Program-made: the position numbers and the translations under genes
Part shown: piece after piece, positions 47,020 to 56,795 of the stretch
Numbering within the stretch: the stretch's first letter is position 1
Layout: each line of letters begins with the position of its first letter
The notes under the pieces: generated by a model
Told to the model about the DNA's origin: nothing
Seen by the model: only the letters and a program-made list of their open reading frames with translations
Databases searched by the model: none
NCBI RefSeq assembly: GCF_963678975.1
Contig: NC_089280.1
Location: 35,810,508 to 35,874,507, forward strand
Reading direction: 5' to 3'
Source of the DNA: Dysidea avara
Lineage: Eukaryota; Porifera; Demospongiae; Dictyoceratida; Dysideidae
DNA: 64,000 nucleotides

Positions 47020-47165
47020 ACTGCTCCATTCCACCATTCCATTCTAGTCCACCATCCCAGTCCATTCCACTATTTCAGTCCACCATTCCACTATTCCAGT
47101 CCATTCCACTATTCCAGTCCATTCCACTATTCCATTCCACCATTGCAGTCCACCCTCCATATCTC
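47020..47165. repeat. CCATT-type satellite-like repeat
   Basis: Irregular units CCATTCCACTATTCCAGT. It is the complement type of the GGAAT repeat at 33908-33973. Confidence 0.85.
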
Positions 47166-47535
47166 TCCATTTTGATCATTTTATTGTTATAGCTTATAGC
47201 TAGTCAATGAAGTTAGCAAATTACATTATGAGATTTTTAGAAAATTTTGAGTACGTAGTTATTTAGTTTCAAGAAATAACTCATAATATAGCTATTATGA
47301 GATTTTCACTACTGATACATTACCTTGAATCATTTTAAATAAATAAATAAATCCTTGTAGCTATTAGCTAACCATTACCTTTGAATTTACTGATAAAACT
47401 TACTTTGTGTTAGCTATGAGTGCTCACATTGAGATGAGACACTAACTACTTTTGGCCTTTAATTTTCAAACAGTAATCAAGACACACGGTAGTGTGTCGT
47501 GCGGCCCAAGAAGCCGGCGCGCCACACCGTGAGTA
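47166..47535. other. No recognised gene
   Basis: 47470-47530 repeats, in reverse orientation, the block at 35640-35705 (ACACACGGTAGTGTGTCGTG, then CACACCGTGAGTA). It abuts the start of R5 copy 2. Confidence 0.5.
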
Positions 47536-47842
47536 TCTTCTATATTATATAAAGCTGAAAAGCCGTCTGTCTGTCTGTCTGCATTCCATTTGAGTTCACG
47601 CATTATGCACGTGTCGAAGCGCTTTTGGCATCAAACAAAGCGCTCATCATCCAGGAATAACCTAGTATTTAAATGAAGGCTCTAGCTGCCGTCGTTCGTC
47701 GTTTACAGCGCATTTAGTGCAATGGTGTAGAGCAAAAATTTGCCTGAATTCTTTCTGTAAACCGCATGCAAACCGCAAGTAAACACCCTATTGCCATTCA
47801 ACTTAAGCATGCTTTTATAAACAACATTTAACGACACTGTAA

Positions 47843-47915
47843 CCACAAGTGAAATTTTGTACAAGCGGTAGAGCGTGAAGCTTGAAGGTTGTGAGTTCAC
47901 TTCCCAGTTGTGTCA
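47843..47915 (+). tRNA. tRNA-like pol III segment inside R5 copy 2 (degenerate)
   Basis: GTACAAGCGGTAGAGCG corresponds to the D arm of the other copy. GGTTGTGAGTTCACTTCCCA corresponds to its T arm, with changes in box B. A T-rich run follows (from 47919) and could act as a pol III stop. It is not a functional tRNA. Confidence 0.45.
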
Positions 47916-48071
47916 TTGTTTTTTTTGTTTTTTTTTTCCATTTTTAAACCTTTTGATTATAACTTTTTTCTTCAACCTTTTTGCTACTACTTTTTTTTTT
48001 CATTTTGGCAGCCTTTTTGGTAGCTAACAGGTTTTCTGTTATGTTCTTTTCATGCTATTTTTCTCTCACTC

Positions 48072-48600
48072 TACAGTGAAACCTGTGTAGTAAGGACACC
48101 TTGGGACAGCAGCGGAGGAAGTAGTTGATATGAGGGGGGGCTGCATGGGCTGACCCAGACTTATTTCTATAGTTTGGTAAGGTGAGACCAAAAACAAAAC
48201 AAAAAAAGGTCACAACCAACTGACAAGAGCTTTCCACCTCACCAGCTACCATTTCTAGCTGATAAACTACATAAAAATCCTTACATAGCTCGCTACACAC
48301 TCACTACTTTATTAGAGTGACTGCTCTATTAGAGTATCTCGATCTTTATCACGGTTTTCAGCCCCACTCCAAGAAAGATCATTTCGGTGTGATATCATTC
48401 TGAGGGGGGGGTTTAGCCCCCTAGCCCCCCCCCCCCCCCCCCCCCTTCCGCCGCCTATGCCTTGGGACTAACCAAGTGTGTCCTGATTATCAAGGTTCCT
48501 GATTTTCCAGGTCAGTTTACATGTTAAGGGATACTTTAGGACCAATACCAAGTGTCCAGATTATGCAGGTGTCCTCCACCGCATTGGTTGATAATAGTTA
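48072..48600. mobile_element. Pogo-like repeat carrying a hAT MITE
   Basis: TA then CAGTGAAACCTGTGTAGTAA is a pogo/Tigger-like left end. The body has AAGGACACCTTGGGAC, TGTGTCCTGATTATCAAGG and AAGTGTCCAGATTATGCAGG. The right end was not found. The MITE at 48107-48459 interrupts it. Confidence 0.6.
48107..48459. mobile_element. hAT-type MITE with exact 8-bp target duplication
   Basis: It is flanked by CCTTGGGA at 48099-48106 and 48460-48467. The ends CAGCAGCGGAGGAAG and CATAGGCGGCGGAAG (right, complemented) are imperfect inverted repeats. The interior follows the family plan: an A-rich tract, AAAGGTCACAACCAACTGAC, and the recurrent motif twice (about 48301-48345), the second with CTCGATCT. A 21-base C run lies at 48425-48445. 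Confidence 0.95.
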
Positions 48601-49835
48601 GTAGTAGCTGTACAAAGGTGATGACAATAGGTAATAATAGTGAGTAGTAGCTAGCTTACTCAAAATATCATACAGTATAGTAGTGCTGTAAATGTAGGGA
48701 GGTTATAGAGGTGATGACAATAGGATCTAGGTACAGGTTGTAGTGTAGTAAAGGGAACATTAGGGAGTGTAGTATTGTTACAATGTGGTAACTTCTGCAT
48801 TGTAGGGCAGGTACCAATAAAGTTTTGTGGTCAAAATATTATCAAATGATGCTCCATGTATAGCCTACATAATACGACAGGTACTACTAGAACCATCCAC
48901 ATTGTTCACACCTGCATGTGCATTGTATTACTACAGTAGTTTAGCTACTGCAGTTCTGGAGTAATTTTGGTATACTTTGCAAGATGGCGGCATTAAAAAC
49001 GATATCACCATTCATGTTGCAGGGCATGAATGAATGGTACTGATGTTTAATGCTTGGTTGTTATCATGGTGTGGTCTGCAGGTCATCTGGCAATGCGAGT
49101 ATTGTTGTAGCAAATCAATACATGCTTTTATAGGCTTTTTTTCACTTTTGGGAATTTTTGATGCACCTTTTTGTTCCATACAATTTTTTTATACACAAAT
49201 TGTTATGCTCACAGTTTTTCAGCACTGGTACATAGACTCATCATAGGGACTCTTATAGCACTTTTGTAGTAGTGCAGGTGAATTGCCAACATAGTGTGTT
49301 GTTCTGTCTCTAGGTAAAAGCTTCTTTCACACTTAATCTGCAGCTGTATGACATTATACTGCTGTAGAAAAGAAACAACGTAATTGCATGATTGCATGAG
49401 CAGGTACTACTGTGCATCTGAAAAGTGATATTACTACTGGCATCATGCAGATACCATAGTTTACACTGAGGAACTGTGTGTGCAATTGCTTGACCTCACA
49501 CAACTATTTCACTAATCCTGTTTACATCCTTTCACTTTAGATCTAGATCTGCTTAAAGAATCACACATTACCTTAATGCCGGATAGGACAATTAATGATA
49601 TTGTTTAAACACCTGCATGGGGTTTGTATGGCAACAGGTATAGCTATGTGTCACTACAACATTAGTGCATAGCATACTGAAACTGTGCTATGTGTACACT
49701 ACCTGTCATGTACTGAGGTATTGCCTCAGCTTGCATGTAGTTTAAGTAACACTGCATGTTCATTATTTCACTATATGTACATAGTTAAAAGAAGACATAA
49801 GGATCATGCACTAACATGCATGTTATGTTGCGGGG

Positions 49836-50145
49836 CTGACGATAGTAGGTTCGATCGAAGGTGATAACAAGAGTGATAACTAGTGACAATCCCTTCATGC
49901 TACTGAAGCCATAACTATGTAGTACACACATGAGATAATTACAAGAAACGGAAGAATACTAATGCCTAACCTAGAGTACATAGTACAGTGTTATACAAAG
50001 TGTATGCATGTTCAAGTTCAGTTCCCAACAAGTGTTGTGAGATGACAGGCGGACGGCAGGGAAGAAATATCCATTCAGGTAGGTCTCGTCCTTTGTTCAC
50101 AATGTCTTTGAAGACGACCAACACACTAAATACACAGGGGGGGCT
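49836..50145. other. No recognised gene
   Basis: Spacer between R5 copy 2 and the next MITE. Nothing coding recognised. Confidence 0.4.
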
Positions 50146-50428
50146 CAGGGGCGGATCCAGACTTTTAAAAAGGGGGGTTCCACTTTGGAATTGTAACTTC
50201 AGCCTAGCTGTAAATTGAATACAAAAAAAAGGAAAAAAAGTCATCACCTGCTGACAATTAGATACCCTCACTAACTACATTTCCTTATTCACAACTGTAT
50301 ACATAACTTGCTACGCTGACTGCTCTATTAGAGTATCTCAATTTGACTGCAGAGTATCTCGAGTAAGAGAGTCTCTTTCAAAAGGGGGGTTCCATGGAAC
50401 CCTTTGAACCCCCCTGGATCCGCCCCTA
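50146..50428. mobile_element. hAT-type MITE (CAGGGGCGGATCC ends)
   Basis: The left end CAGGGGCGGATCCAG and the right end CTGGATCCGCCCCTA are inverted repeats with one mismatch. GGGCT lies directly outside both ends (50141-50145 and 50429-50433); an 8-bp duplication was not found. The interior has the A-tract, AAGTCATCACCTGCTGACAA and the recurrent motif at 50318-50344, with a half copy after it. Confidence 0.85.
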
Positions 50429-50689
50429 GGGCTAATAGTTTCAGTGTGACCTTTTCCTTATCCGAAAACATCAATGTTGCTTTCCGTAAAACAAAGAAAA
50501 ACGGTAAGTTCACAAAACATGAAAAATTTTCTAAGTCAGAAGTGCGTCCAAAAAAAAAAAATTCGCCCGGAGGTGATGTGTTCAATCGGACGTGATTATA
50601 CCATGGACATTATCTATGATTATACAGAGGCAACTTACAATACATTATTAAATTCTCACCTAGGTCGAGGTCGAGTTCGTACACCAAGT

Positions 50690-51330
50690 ATCTCGGCTTC
50701 TTCGTCCTTCAGGTCGTCTTCAGCCTTGTCTGTCCCCCAAAAAACAAATTAGCAGACACACCCACTGTTTACAAATCACACTTGCATCCAATCAACAGTT
50801 GTATATCTTCAGCAGTAAAAGTTCATTACGTCTCTTCGTATATACCTTGGTACATACACGGAAACAATTATGGTGGGCGTGGCAAGGAAATTACGTAGGA
50901 AAAAATACATAGACTTATGCTTGAATGGTTCACATGTGCTCCTTTGCAATTGTCTGCTAACTCTGCTTTCAATCTCTTGCAAATCCAGATGTTTGATAGA
51001 GTCCAAAGGGCAACAAGTATTGGAGAGATTTGGCCATGCATATAATTTTCTTTAACAAATAAATCCAGCCAATCAGGCACAGCAGTGCCAACCCATTGAG
51101 AATCACAATATTGGAATAAGGAAATGATGATTGTACTGGCTAAGGTCAGGATAGTATACAAGTCTGACAACAGAAAAGCGAACCGTTGTGCAGGGTAACT
51201 CATCTACTTACTTAGTGCAAAGTGGCACTGTTAGTCTATACTGTATGCTCTAATAGGGAGGACTGGGTCCGTTTAGCTGTTTATAAACAAAGTATCTGTT
51301 AATTGGATGCAAGAATGATATGTAAATAGT
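50690..51330. repeat. Diverged inverted repeat related to the 18.5-kb palindrome
   Basis: ACTTGCATCCAATCAACAGT (about 50780) and the reverse complement of the block near 51295 are inverted relatives. Both resemble the 18455-19347 element around ACTTGCATTCAATCAACAGT. It is much more decayed, and ends were not located. Confidence 0.45.
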
Positions 51331-51614
51331 CTGTATTATTATTATTAGGGTTAGTCTGGTACATCTTCCCACTGGTGCTTATCAGAGACAACTTTTTACC
51401 CACTGCTGTACTTGGTGCCAGTATATTTGTGGTAGAGATTTCCTATCTCACTACAACATTACTGTGTTAAATAGTAGTAATGAATTATAAAAAATACTCC
51501 ATTTGGTTATATTTAATGCATGATAACTTTATACCACAATGAAATGAAGTTAAAAAACAAACAAAAGAAATACACAATATTATATAAGTGTACATTTGTG
51601 TGTGTGTATGTCCA

Positions 51615-51668
51615 CTAGTGTCCAGATGGTGGTAGTTCTCGAACGTAATTTGAAGGAAACAATCCAGT
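51615..51668 (-). CDS. Vav-like exon: last SH3 end and stop
   Basis: 54 bases encoding TGLFPSNYVRELPPSGH and a TAG stop (51615-51617). The FPSNYV motif is the typical end of an SH3 domain. No consensus AATAAA was seen in the next 150 bases downstream. Confidence 0.9.
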   Translation of the reverse strand, partial: TGLFPSNYVRELPPSGH

Positions 51669-54600
51669 CTGTAAAAACAAAATGATGTAACATGTAGTTA
51701 TAGTATTACCATGTAGCCTACAGCTACCATAGAATAATGATGTTAATTGTATAGCCACATTTGTTAACTACCCGCCAAATTTTGATCTGATACTCAGTGG
51801 AACATTGTGTCTAAACACACACACATGCACGCACACACACATGCACGCACACACACATGCACGCACACACACATGCACGCACACACACATGCACGCACAC
51901 ACACATGCACGCACACACACATGCACGCACACACACGAACCATTACACAGTACACACACGCACGCACGCACACAAACACCACTACACAGTACACACACGC
52001 ACCACTACACACACACACACACACGTACGCACAGATTACCTGTCCCTTATATTCTCCTAGCCACCATTGTTGTCGAGATGTGTCCTTTCTTACTAATCTG
52101 ACATGACAATGTTTCTAACAGTAATAAAACACATCCATTATATAGACAGCAAGTATCTATTACACATGGCACAACATTTGGTATACACTAAATATAACAG
52201 AAACAGTAGGAAATCTCAACTAAGTCTACAATTTGTAATGAAGCTTAAAATGGCAAGTCTCTTGGAGATGCAAAACTACAATCATCACGTTATGATATAA
52301 CAACAAATACTGGTGATACTAATATGCTATCACAGAAAAATTGGCGGTGTACCGTTACATGCGAACATGTATGTTGAATCCAGTCACCACATGCATCAGT
52401 CTGGACAGGTTGCTTTTATGATTGAAACCATGTAAGGTCATGCTGCTTTAAAGGTCCTGCTGCAGCCTAGTTTCTTTTGTGGGCCACACCCACTTATTAA
52501 GATCATCTGTAGGCATACGAAGACATGTCCACTAATCGAGTATAAGTTTTAGTCTTACAGCAGGCAGCTCCTGTCGTGAGCCACACCCATTTGCATGCAT
52601 GGAACCATACTAATTTACCAGTAAGGTAGTATCCAGAAGCCACACTTGGTTTGATGAAACCTACCTCAACAACTGCTATCAAACGCTTGGAAACAAAATA
52701 AGAAAATAATATACAAATTTTAAATTTGGCGGTTTAGTGACACATCGCCAAATTTAGTTTACCACCAAATTTTGTTGTTATATGTTATGTCAAAAATTTA
52801 TTATTGTGGTTACCAGGGTCCCCCTAACACATCCCTAACTTACTTCAAGAGATAACTCTTCTTGATATTCTGCTTGGAAGTTGTACATTGCCTCACAGTA
52901 AACCACAGTATTGTGTGTAGGGGGTATGGGGGGTCTTCCAGGGGGGATGGGGGGGATAGGAGGTCTTGGTGCTGGTTGTGGTTTCTGAGGTGTAGGTGGT
53001 GGTGGTGGCTGCTGTTGTCTCTGGTGTACATCCCAGTATGGGTAACGTAGTGTAGTGTCCACACCAGGGAAACTGAAACCCAGTGAGTGCTCCTGGTAAT
53101 ACTGGACTAGATCCTATAATATAGTAGAACTTTAATGTGTGTGTGTGTGTGTTGTGTGTGTTACACTTACAGAGACACTGTCAAAGTCTTTAGCATCAGA
53201 CACAAAGTAACGGTTGGTATGAGGATTGACAGATATTTTGATATGCTTTGGATGATGTCTCCACCTGGGGTAATCAGAAACTACACATGACCTTTTAACC
53301 TTCTACAACACAGCTATCTCCATGCAGCTAAACTGTTTGTGTTCAGCTGAGTTTCCATTTTTAGTAACTTTTTTAATGCAGGAGCTTAGCTGAACATAGT
53401 TGTTACTATGTCGTTAAACATACCGGTGTCTTAAATATTACATTTAAGACAAGCTTTTTATTTGAATAAATAATGGTCTTCCACACACAATCACTTTCCC
53501 AACCTTGATAGTACATAACAACACATTTTAGAAAGAACTTATTTGGCCACTACAACATATCAACAACTGCTGGATAAGTTGGGTGTGTGGTAGTCAAACA
53601 CAACAAGGTTACCTTAGACCGATAGCATACTCTCCCCTTCTCTGATCACTCTCTCTTATCAAGAAGACGCCATCTTGAAGGTCCTTCAACATGTTCTCAG
53701 CTTCAATACGTGATAGACGGTGAACAAACCTACACATTGTCAGATATAACGTAACACAACAGTTGTAATAAATACTTGTACTTATCATTACTATTACTTG
53801 ATAACTTGTACGCAGCCCATAGGTCAATGACTTGATCATTAACATTACGAGCACTCAATAATCTTTTCATATAACTAGTGTTGCACCGACATGTGATTTT
53901 GCCAATATTCCAATAACCGATATTGGATAATATCTTCAAACTAATAAACGTAGTTGATCTGGTATAGCACAGCATGTCTATCTTGTAGCAATTTTTACTA
54001 GAAATTTGATTGTGAAGGACCAATTTAGCTTGTTTATATATAGTGGTAGTATTGCTACAACAACAGCTGATAGTACACTGCAGCATTAATAATGTACAAC
54101 TCAATGCATTTGTAAACATCATCTGGTGCACATGAGCATGTACTTCCATATATCTGTATCTGCTGCTTTTCATCATGGTGCTGATCCGATACTGATATAC
54201 AAAAAACACAACCAATGTATGGTTTTTCTGATAACTGATCCGATTATCAGTGCAACACTACATTTAACAACATTTGTGAAGTTATATTCCATATATAGTC
54301 TTATCAAGAGTTAATAATAAGAGAGGAGAGTGTCTAACGCTACATAGGCCTGTAATAGATTGCGCAGAAGTTAAACGGCTTCCTTTCCGTGTAATGTATA
54401 GGGTTCTAGTATTTGTTCGTTTCCTTACCGCAATTAGTTTAGCTGCACCGTGATGAATCCTCGAGAATATTCGAAGACTGAACTAAAGACTGAGCTGTAT
54501 GTACAGGGAACAGTACTCCTTCAATTCAAGAATGCTCAAAGGTAGGGTAACATGGCGACGCAGTGAAAATTCGAAGCGATACTCCGCCTTTGGTTCAGTG

Positions 54601-56795
54601 TTTATTGGTTTCTCAGACGCTCTCCCCCAGAGTTATCTTCGAGGTTAACAGCCACACTTCTTTACGCAACAGAGCGATGCTCTTCGTGGCGAAATTGAAC
54701 ATCGAGTTGAATGCATGCCCTTATGTCTGGGATAGCCTTTGTGGTTAAATGCGAGAATATACTAGCCAGTCTGTACGTTATGCGGAAAAGAAGCCATTTA
54801 ACTTCTGCGCAATCATCTATTACAGGACTATACGGCGTTAGAACTCTCCTCTCTTATTATTAACTCTTGGTGTTATTCATAACAGACACCTCCTCCACTA
54901 TCTGGTCTAACATGACTGAATTCCCAATTTAAGCACATCAATTGGTAAAGATAATTGATGGTCAAGTTTTATGTAAAATTGATCCACTAAAAACTAATAA
55001 CTATTTATGATATCTATATGATGCCCACCATGAATGACCATCAAGGCTGTCAATTGTCGGTAGCCTCTGTAATTGTGGGCTTCTCGGAGACAAGTTGGGG
55101 TTTGAGTTTCTGTGGAGGGTAAGAAATAGAACAGTGTTAAGTGTGTACCATCAATTACATCACTACTCCACTATGACCTGTATAGCAGGGAGTGACAATG
55201 ACATTGAACATGTAGTACAATCAGATGATTTTGATAAACAATAATAACAACAAGATTGTAGCATTAATTGATGTACTGTGTAGGGGAAAAGTTTTAATAG
55301 ACAAATCTTTCATGGATTGCAGCTCTGTAAGAAACCATGAAAGTTTTCTAGTGAATATTGCTAGCTATGTGTCTGTCAGGTAACCTAGTTTTGTAGCAGC
55401 CAAGCTTCTTTAGTGAGCCACACTCACTTATTGGGATTGTGTGTCACTGATAACTCACACACCTAATTATCAGTAAGGTGTGTTGTAGCACTCTGTAGGT
55501 ATGCACAAAACTGTGTGTATTGTTTTGTGTATGTTTACGTGCAGCCACACCCACTGTACCAATTGATTGTGTAATTAATAGGGGTGTAAAGGATCTTTGG
55601 TACGTGTCATAATCTAGCCTAGCACACAAACCTCATAGTCTATGCCTTGCAGCAGTCCTGAGCCACGTCCAACTAAAATTATTGGGAATGCCTTGTTTCA
55701 GTGGGCTGGTGCTGTTATGCTTTGTTGTACCACGAAAGTTTAACCACAATATTTGCATCATAGTATTGTGTGTGGGTTAAGGCCATCTGAATGACCAAGA
55801 TTATAATGATTATGTAATCAAGCTACACCTTTCTTTTTGCCACAAAATCCCCAAATCCTCCAAGGGGAGGGGGGTACTGTACATTCTGCCATAGGATTTA
55901 GTTATAATAGCCATCATGAAGGTTAGTTGTATTTATTGTCAGATAATCAATTCATCTATTCAGCTCCACAGAGCCCTAGTAGAGCTTTATTATGTACTTG
56001 TGTACTGTTTGCTGTATTCTTAGTAAATAAGTAGCTGCTGTTGTACATCATGTAATTATTATGGAATTATCATGTAATTCAATTACAATACATGTGTGGT
56101 GACATTTTTCTTACAATCAGTTGTGATACTCTAATAGAACAGTCACATGTACTCTAATACAACACTCGAAAGTACAGTTGTAACTGAACCCTGAGATAAC
56201 TTATATTTTTTGACCGGCCGGGTCACTACTACAGGGAAAATAATCCTGGAACATATTACGACCTTATAATTATTATGTTATGATGAAAAATTGTCAACAA
56301 TATTTAGAGACATTATCCTAGTATATGGCTAATGTGATGCACAAAACAACACTTACTGTGGATGTAGTTTATCTTTACCAGCATCAGTAGTGTCAAACCT
56401 TTTAGTGAAGTTCTCATATTCATCTAACTGTTGTATACAAGAGTATCTCAAACACTACACATAAACAAGACCAGTAGAAGTACCTTCAGATATGCAGCAG
56501 GGACTTTGCCTCTGTTACCACTTGTTAAAGAGATGGCCTAGACAATGAACACATCAGAGTTAACTGTACAATGGCATGTACATACGCACACACAGACGTA
56601 TGCTCACCTCCCACCATTCATTATCTGACTGATCCAAGATCTCCAGTTTCTCATCCTTATCAAAAGACAAGTAGTGACCCCTCCTTACCTTCAGTGGGTT
56701 ACCATCATATCTGATGTACATGCAATGTGCTAATAGCCAAGAGCAGTAAGTGACCACACCTCACCTCATTTTAGCAACATAGATCTTTCCTTTCC
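51615..56795 (-). CDS. Vav-like SH3-SH2-SH3 protein, nine C-terminal exons
   Basis: Vav proteins are Rho/Rac exchange factors that bind phosphotyrosine receptors through an SH3-SH2-SH3 end. Nine exons give 288 residues in one frame plus stop: 56765-56795, 56608-56710, 56484-56537, 56357-56427, 53613-53729, 53171-53264, 52844-53113, 52040-52114, 51615-51668. All have AG/GT boundaries and agreeing phases. Order: first SH3 (KMRYDGNPLKV to NEWWE, KVPAAYLK), SH2 (DGVFLIRESD with the phosphotyrosine-binding R, ending GVDTTLRYPYWD), proline-rich linker, last SH3 (YNFQAEYQEELSLE, QQWWLGEYKGQ, TGLFPSNYV). The D-TTL-P ending of the SH2 and the Y-x-G-x-P start of the first SH3 favour Vav over GRB2/GADS adaptors. 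The CH, DH, PH and C1 exons were not found up to 64000. Either the introns are long, or this is a shorter adaptor. Confidence 0.85.
51818..52024. repeat. CA-rich 16-bp minisatellite in a Vav-like intron
   Basis: ACACACACATGCACGC is repeated about seven times (51818-51935). Less regular CACACACGCACG and a CACCACTACACAGTACA pair follow. It occupies much of the last intron. Open frames rich in HTHT or CVCV are by-products. Confidence 0.95.
52040..52114 (-). CDS. Vav-like exon: middle of last SH3
   Basis: 75 bases, 25 codons. It encodes KHCHVRLVRKDTSRQQWWLG and EYKGQ. The acceptor GTTAG before AAACATT was chosen because it keeps the phase; the nearer CAG at about 52099 would break it. Confidence 0.75.
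52450..52620. repeat. GAGCCACACCCA repeat units
   Basis: GGGCCACACCCACTTATTA and GAGCCACACCCATTTGCAT occur about 110 bp apart. Similar units lie at 55415-55435 and, in reverse orientation, near 24960 and 25075. They are probably remnants of one repeat family within and outside the Vav-like introns. Confidence 0.45.
52844..53113 (-). CDS. Vav-like exon: SH2 end, proline-rich linker, last SH3 start
   Basis: 270 bases, phase 0. It encodes DLVQYYQEHSLGFSFPGVDT, TLRYPYWD, a run of glutamines and prolines (PPPPPTP, PAPRPPIPPIPPGRPP), then VVYCEAMYNFQAEYQEELSL. The linker has several P-x-x-P motifs that could bind SH3 domains. Confidence 0.9.
53171..53264 (-). CDS. Vav-like exon: middle of SH2
   Basis: 94 bases between CCCCAG and GTAAGT. 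It encodes WRHHPKHIKISVNPHTNRYF and VSDAKDFDSVS. The KHIKI block is the Vav version of the SH2 strand carrying the conserved histidine. Confidence 0.9.
53613..53729 (-). CDS. Vav-like exon: N-terminal half of SH2
   Basis: 117 bases. It encodes FVHRLSRIEAENMLKDLQDG and VFLIRESDQRRGEYAIGL. FLIRES contains the invariant arginine that binds phosphotyrosine. It is preceded by a 2.6-kb intron holding two transposable elements. Confidence 0.9.
53876..54260. mobile_element. hAT-type MITE in a Vav-like intron
   Basis: The ends are TAGTGTTGCACCGA and TCAGTGCAACACTA, which match in reverse complement except one base. The flanks CATATAAC (53868-53875) and CATTTAAC (54261-54268) are an 8-bp duplication with one change. 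It is 385 bp with CCGATATTGG and CCGATACTGATA words inside. This end sequence is typical of hAT MITEs. It does not carry the recurrent CTCTATTAGAG motif. Confidence 0.85.
54304..54872. mobile_element. 570-bp inverted-repeat element in a Vav-like intron
   Basis: CAAGAGTTAATAATAAGAGA at the left continues into about 88 bp that recur inverted at the right end (about 54782-54872), with TGCGCAGAAGTTAAA shared. The interior of about 390 bp is non-coding. It lies deep in the intron, away from splice sites. Confidence 0.85.
54873..56356. other. Rest of the large Vav-like intron
   Basis: No coding exon was recognised. 56126-56166 has two minus-oriented copies of the recurrent motif (ATACTCTAATAGAACAGTCA, then ACTCTAATACAAC). 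Confidence 0.5.
56126..56166 (-). repeat. Recurrent CTCTATTAGAG motif, intronic pair
   Basis: On the minus strand, TGACTGTTCTATTAGAGTAT is preceded by a degenerate copy with GTTGTATTAGAGTA. They lie in direct orientation about 20 bp apart. No MITE ends were found around them. Confidence 0.75.
56357..56427 (-). CDS. Vav-like exon: linker to SH2
   Basis: 71 bases with acceptor CAACAG and donor GTAAGT. It encodes LDEYENFTKRFDTTDAGKDK and LHP, plus two bases of a codon completed in the next exon. The domain-starting tryptophan usual in SH2 domains is not present at the join, which reads QF. Confidence 0.75.
56484..56537 (-). CDS. Vav-like exon: end of first SH3
   Basis: 54 bases, phase 0 at both ends. 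It encodes AISLTSGNRGKVPAAYLK, the last SH3 strands with the P-x-x-Y that lines the ligand groove. Confidence 0.85.
56608..56710 (-). CDS. Vav-like exon: core of first SH3
   Basis: 103 bases, acceptor CATCAG and donor GTGAGC. It encodes YDGNPLKVRRGHYLSFDKDE and KLEILDQSDNEWWE. The paired tryptophans are the peptide-binding W of SH3 domains and its neighbour. Confidence 0.85.
56765..56795 (-). CDS. Vav-like exon: start of first SH3
   Basis: 31 bases between CACAG and GTGAGG. It begins with two bases of a split codon and encodes KGKIYVAKM, then part of the arginine finished by the next exon. It is the most upstream exon I can support. Confidence 0.75.

Larger units (their letters stand above)
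47536..49835 (+). mobile_element. tRNA-bearing repeat R5, copy 2, with insertions
   Basis: Plus-strand partner of 26320-27830, same block order. It starts TATATTATATAAAGCTGAAA, then GTCTGTCTGTCTG. The part from about 47920 to 48990 has no counterpart in copy 1 and includes a pogo-like piece and a hAT MITE. The match resumes at about 49085 (GTAGCAAATCAATACATGCT) and runs to about 49835 (CATGCATGTTATG). Coding capacity none. Confidence 0.75.

Noticed and set aside
50328..50752. Frames of 63-92 codons rich in lysine and phenylalanine
   Set aside because: They start in a MITE and run through A-rich sequence. No splice or domain evidence.
51768..52106. Histidine/threonine- and cysteine-rich frames on both strands
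   Set aside because: They come from the CA-rich minisatellite in the last intron of the Vav-like gene.
52835..53064. Alternative frame with many histidines across the proline-rich exon
   Set aside because: It is a shifted reading of the exon that encodes the SH2 end and proline linker. The chosen frame has matching phases and domain motifs.
54563..54748. 61-codon plus-strand frame in the large intron as an exon
   Set aside because: It lies in the interior of the 54304-54872 inverted-repeat element and is on the wrong strand for the Vav-like gene.
51615..56795. GRB2/GADS-type adaptor as the identity of the SH3-SH2-SH3 gene
   Set aside because: The SH2 ends with the Vav-like DTTLRYPY block and the first SH3 has the Vav-like YDGNP start. 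GRB2-type proteins lack both. Not fully excluded because the upstream part is missing.
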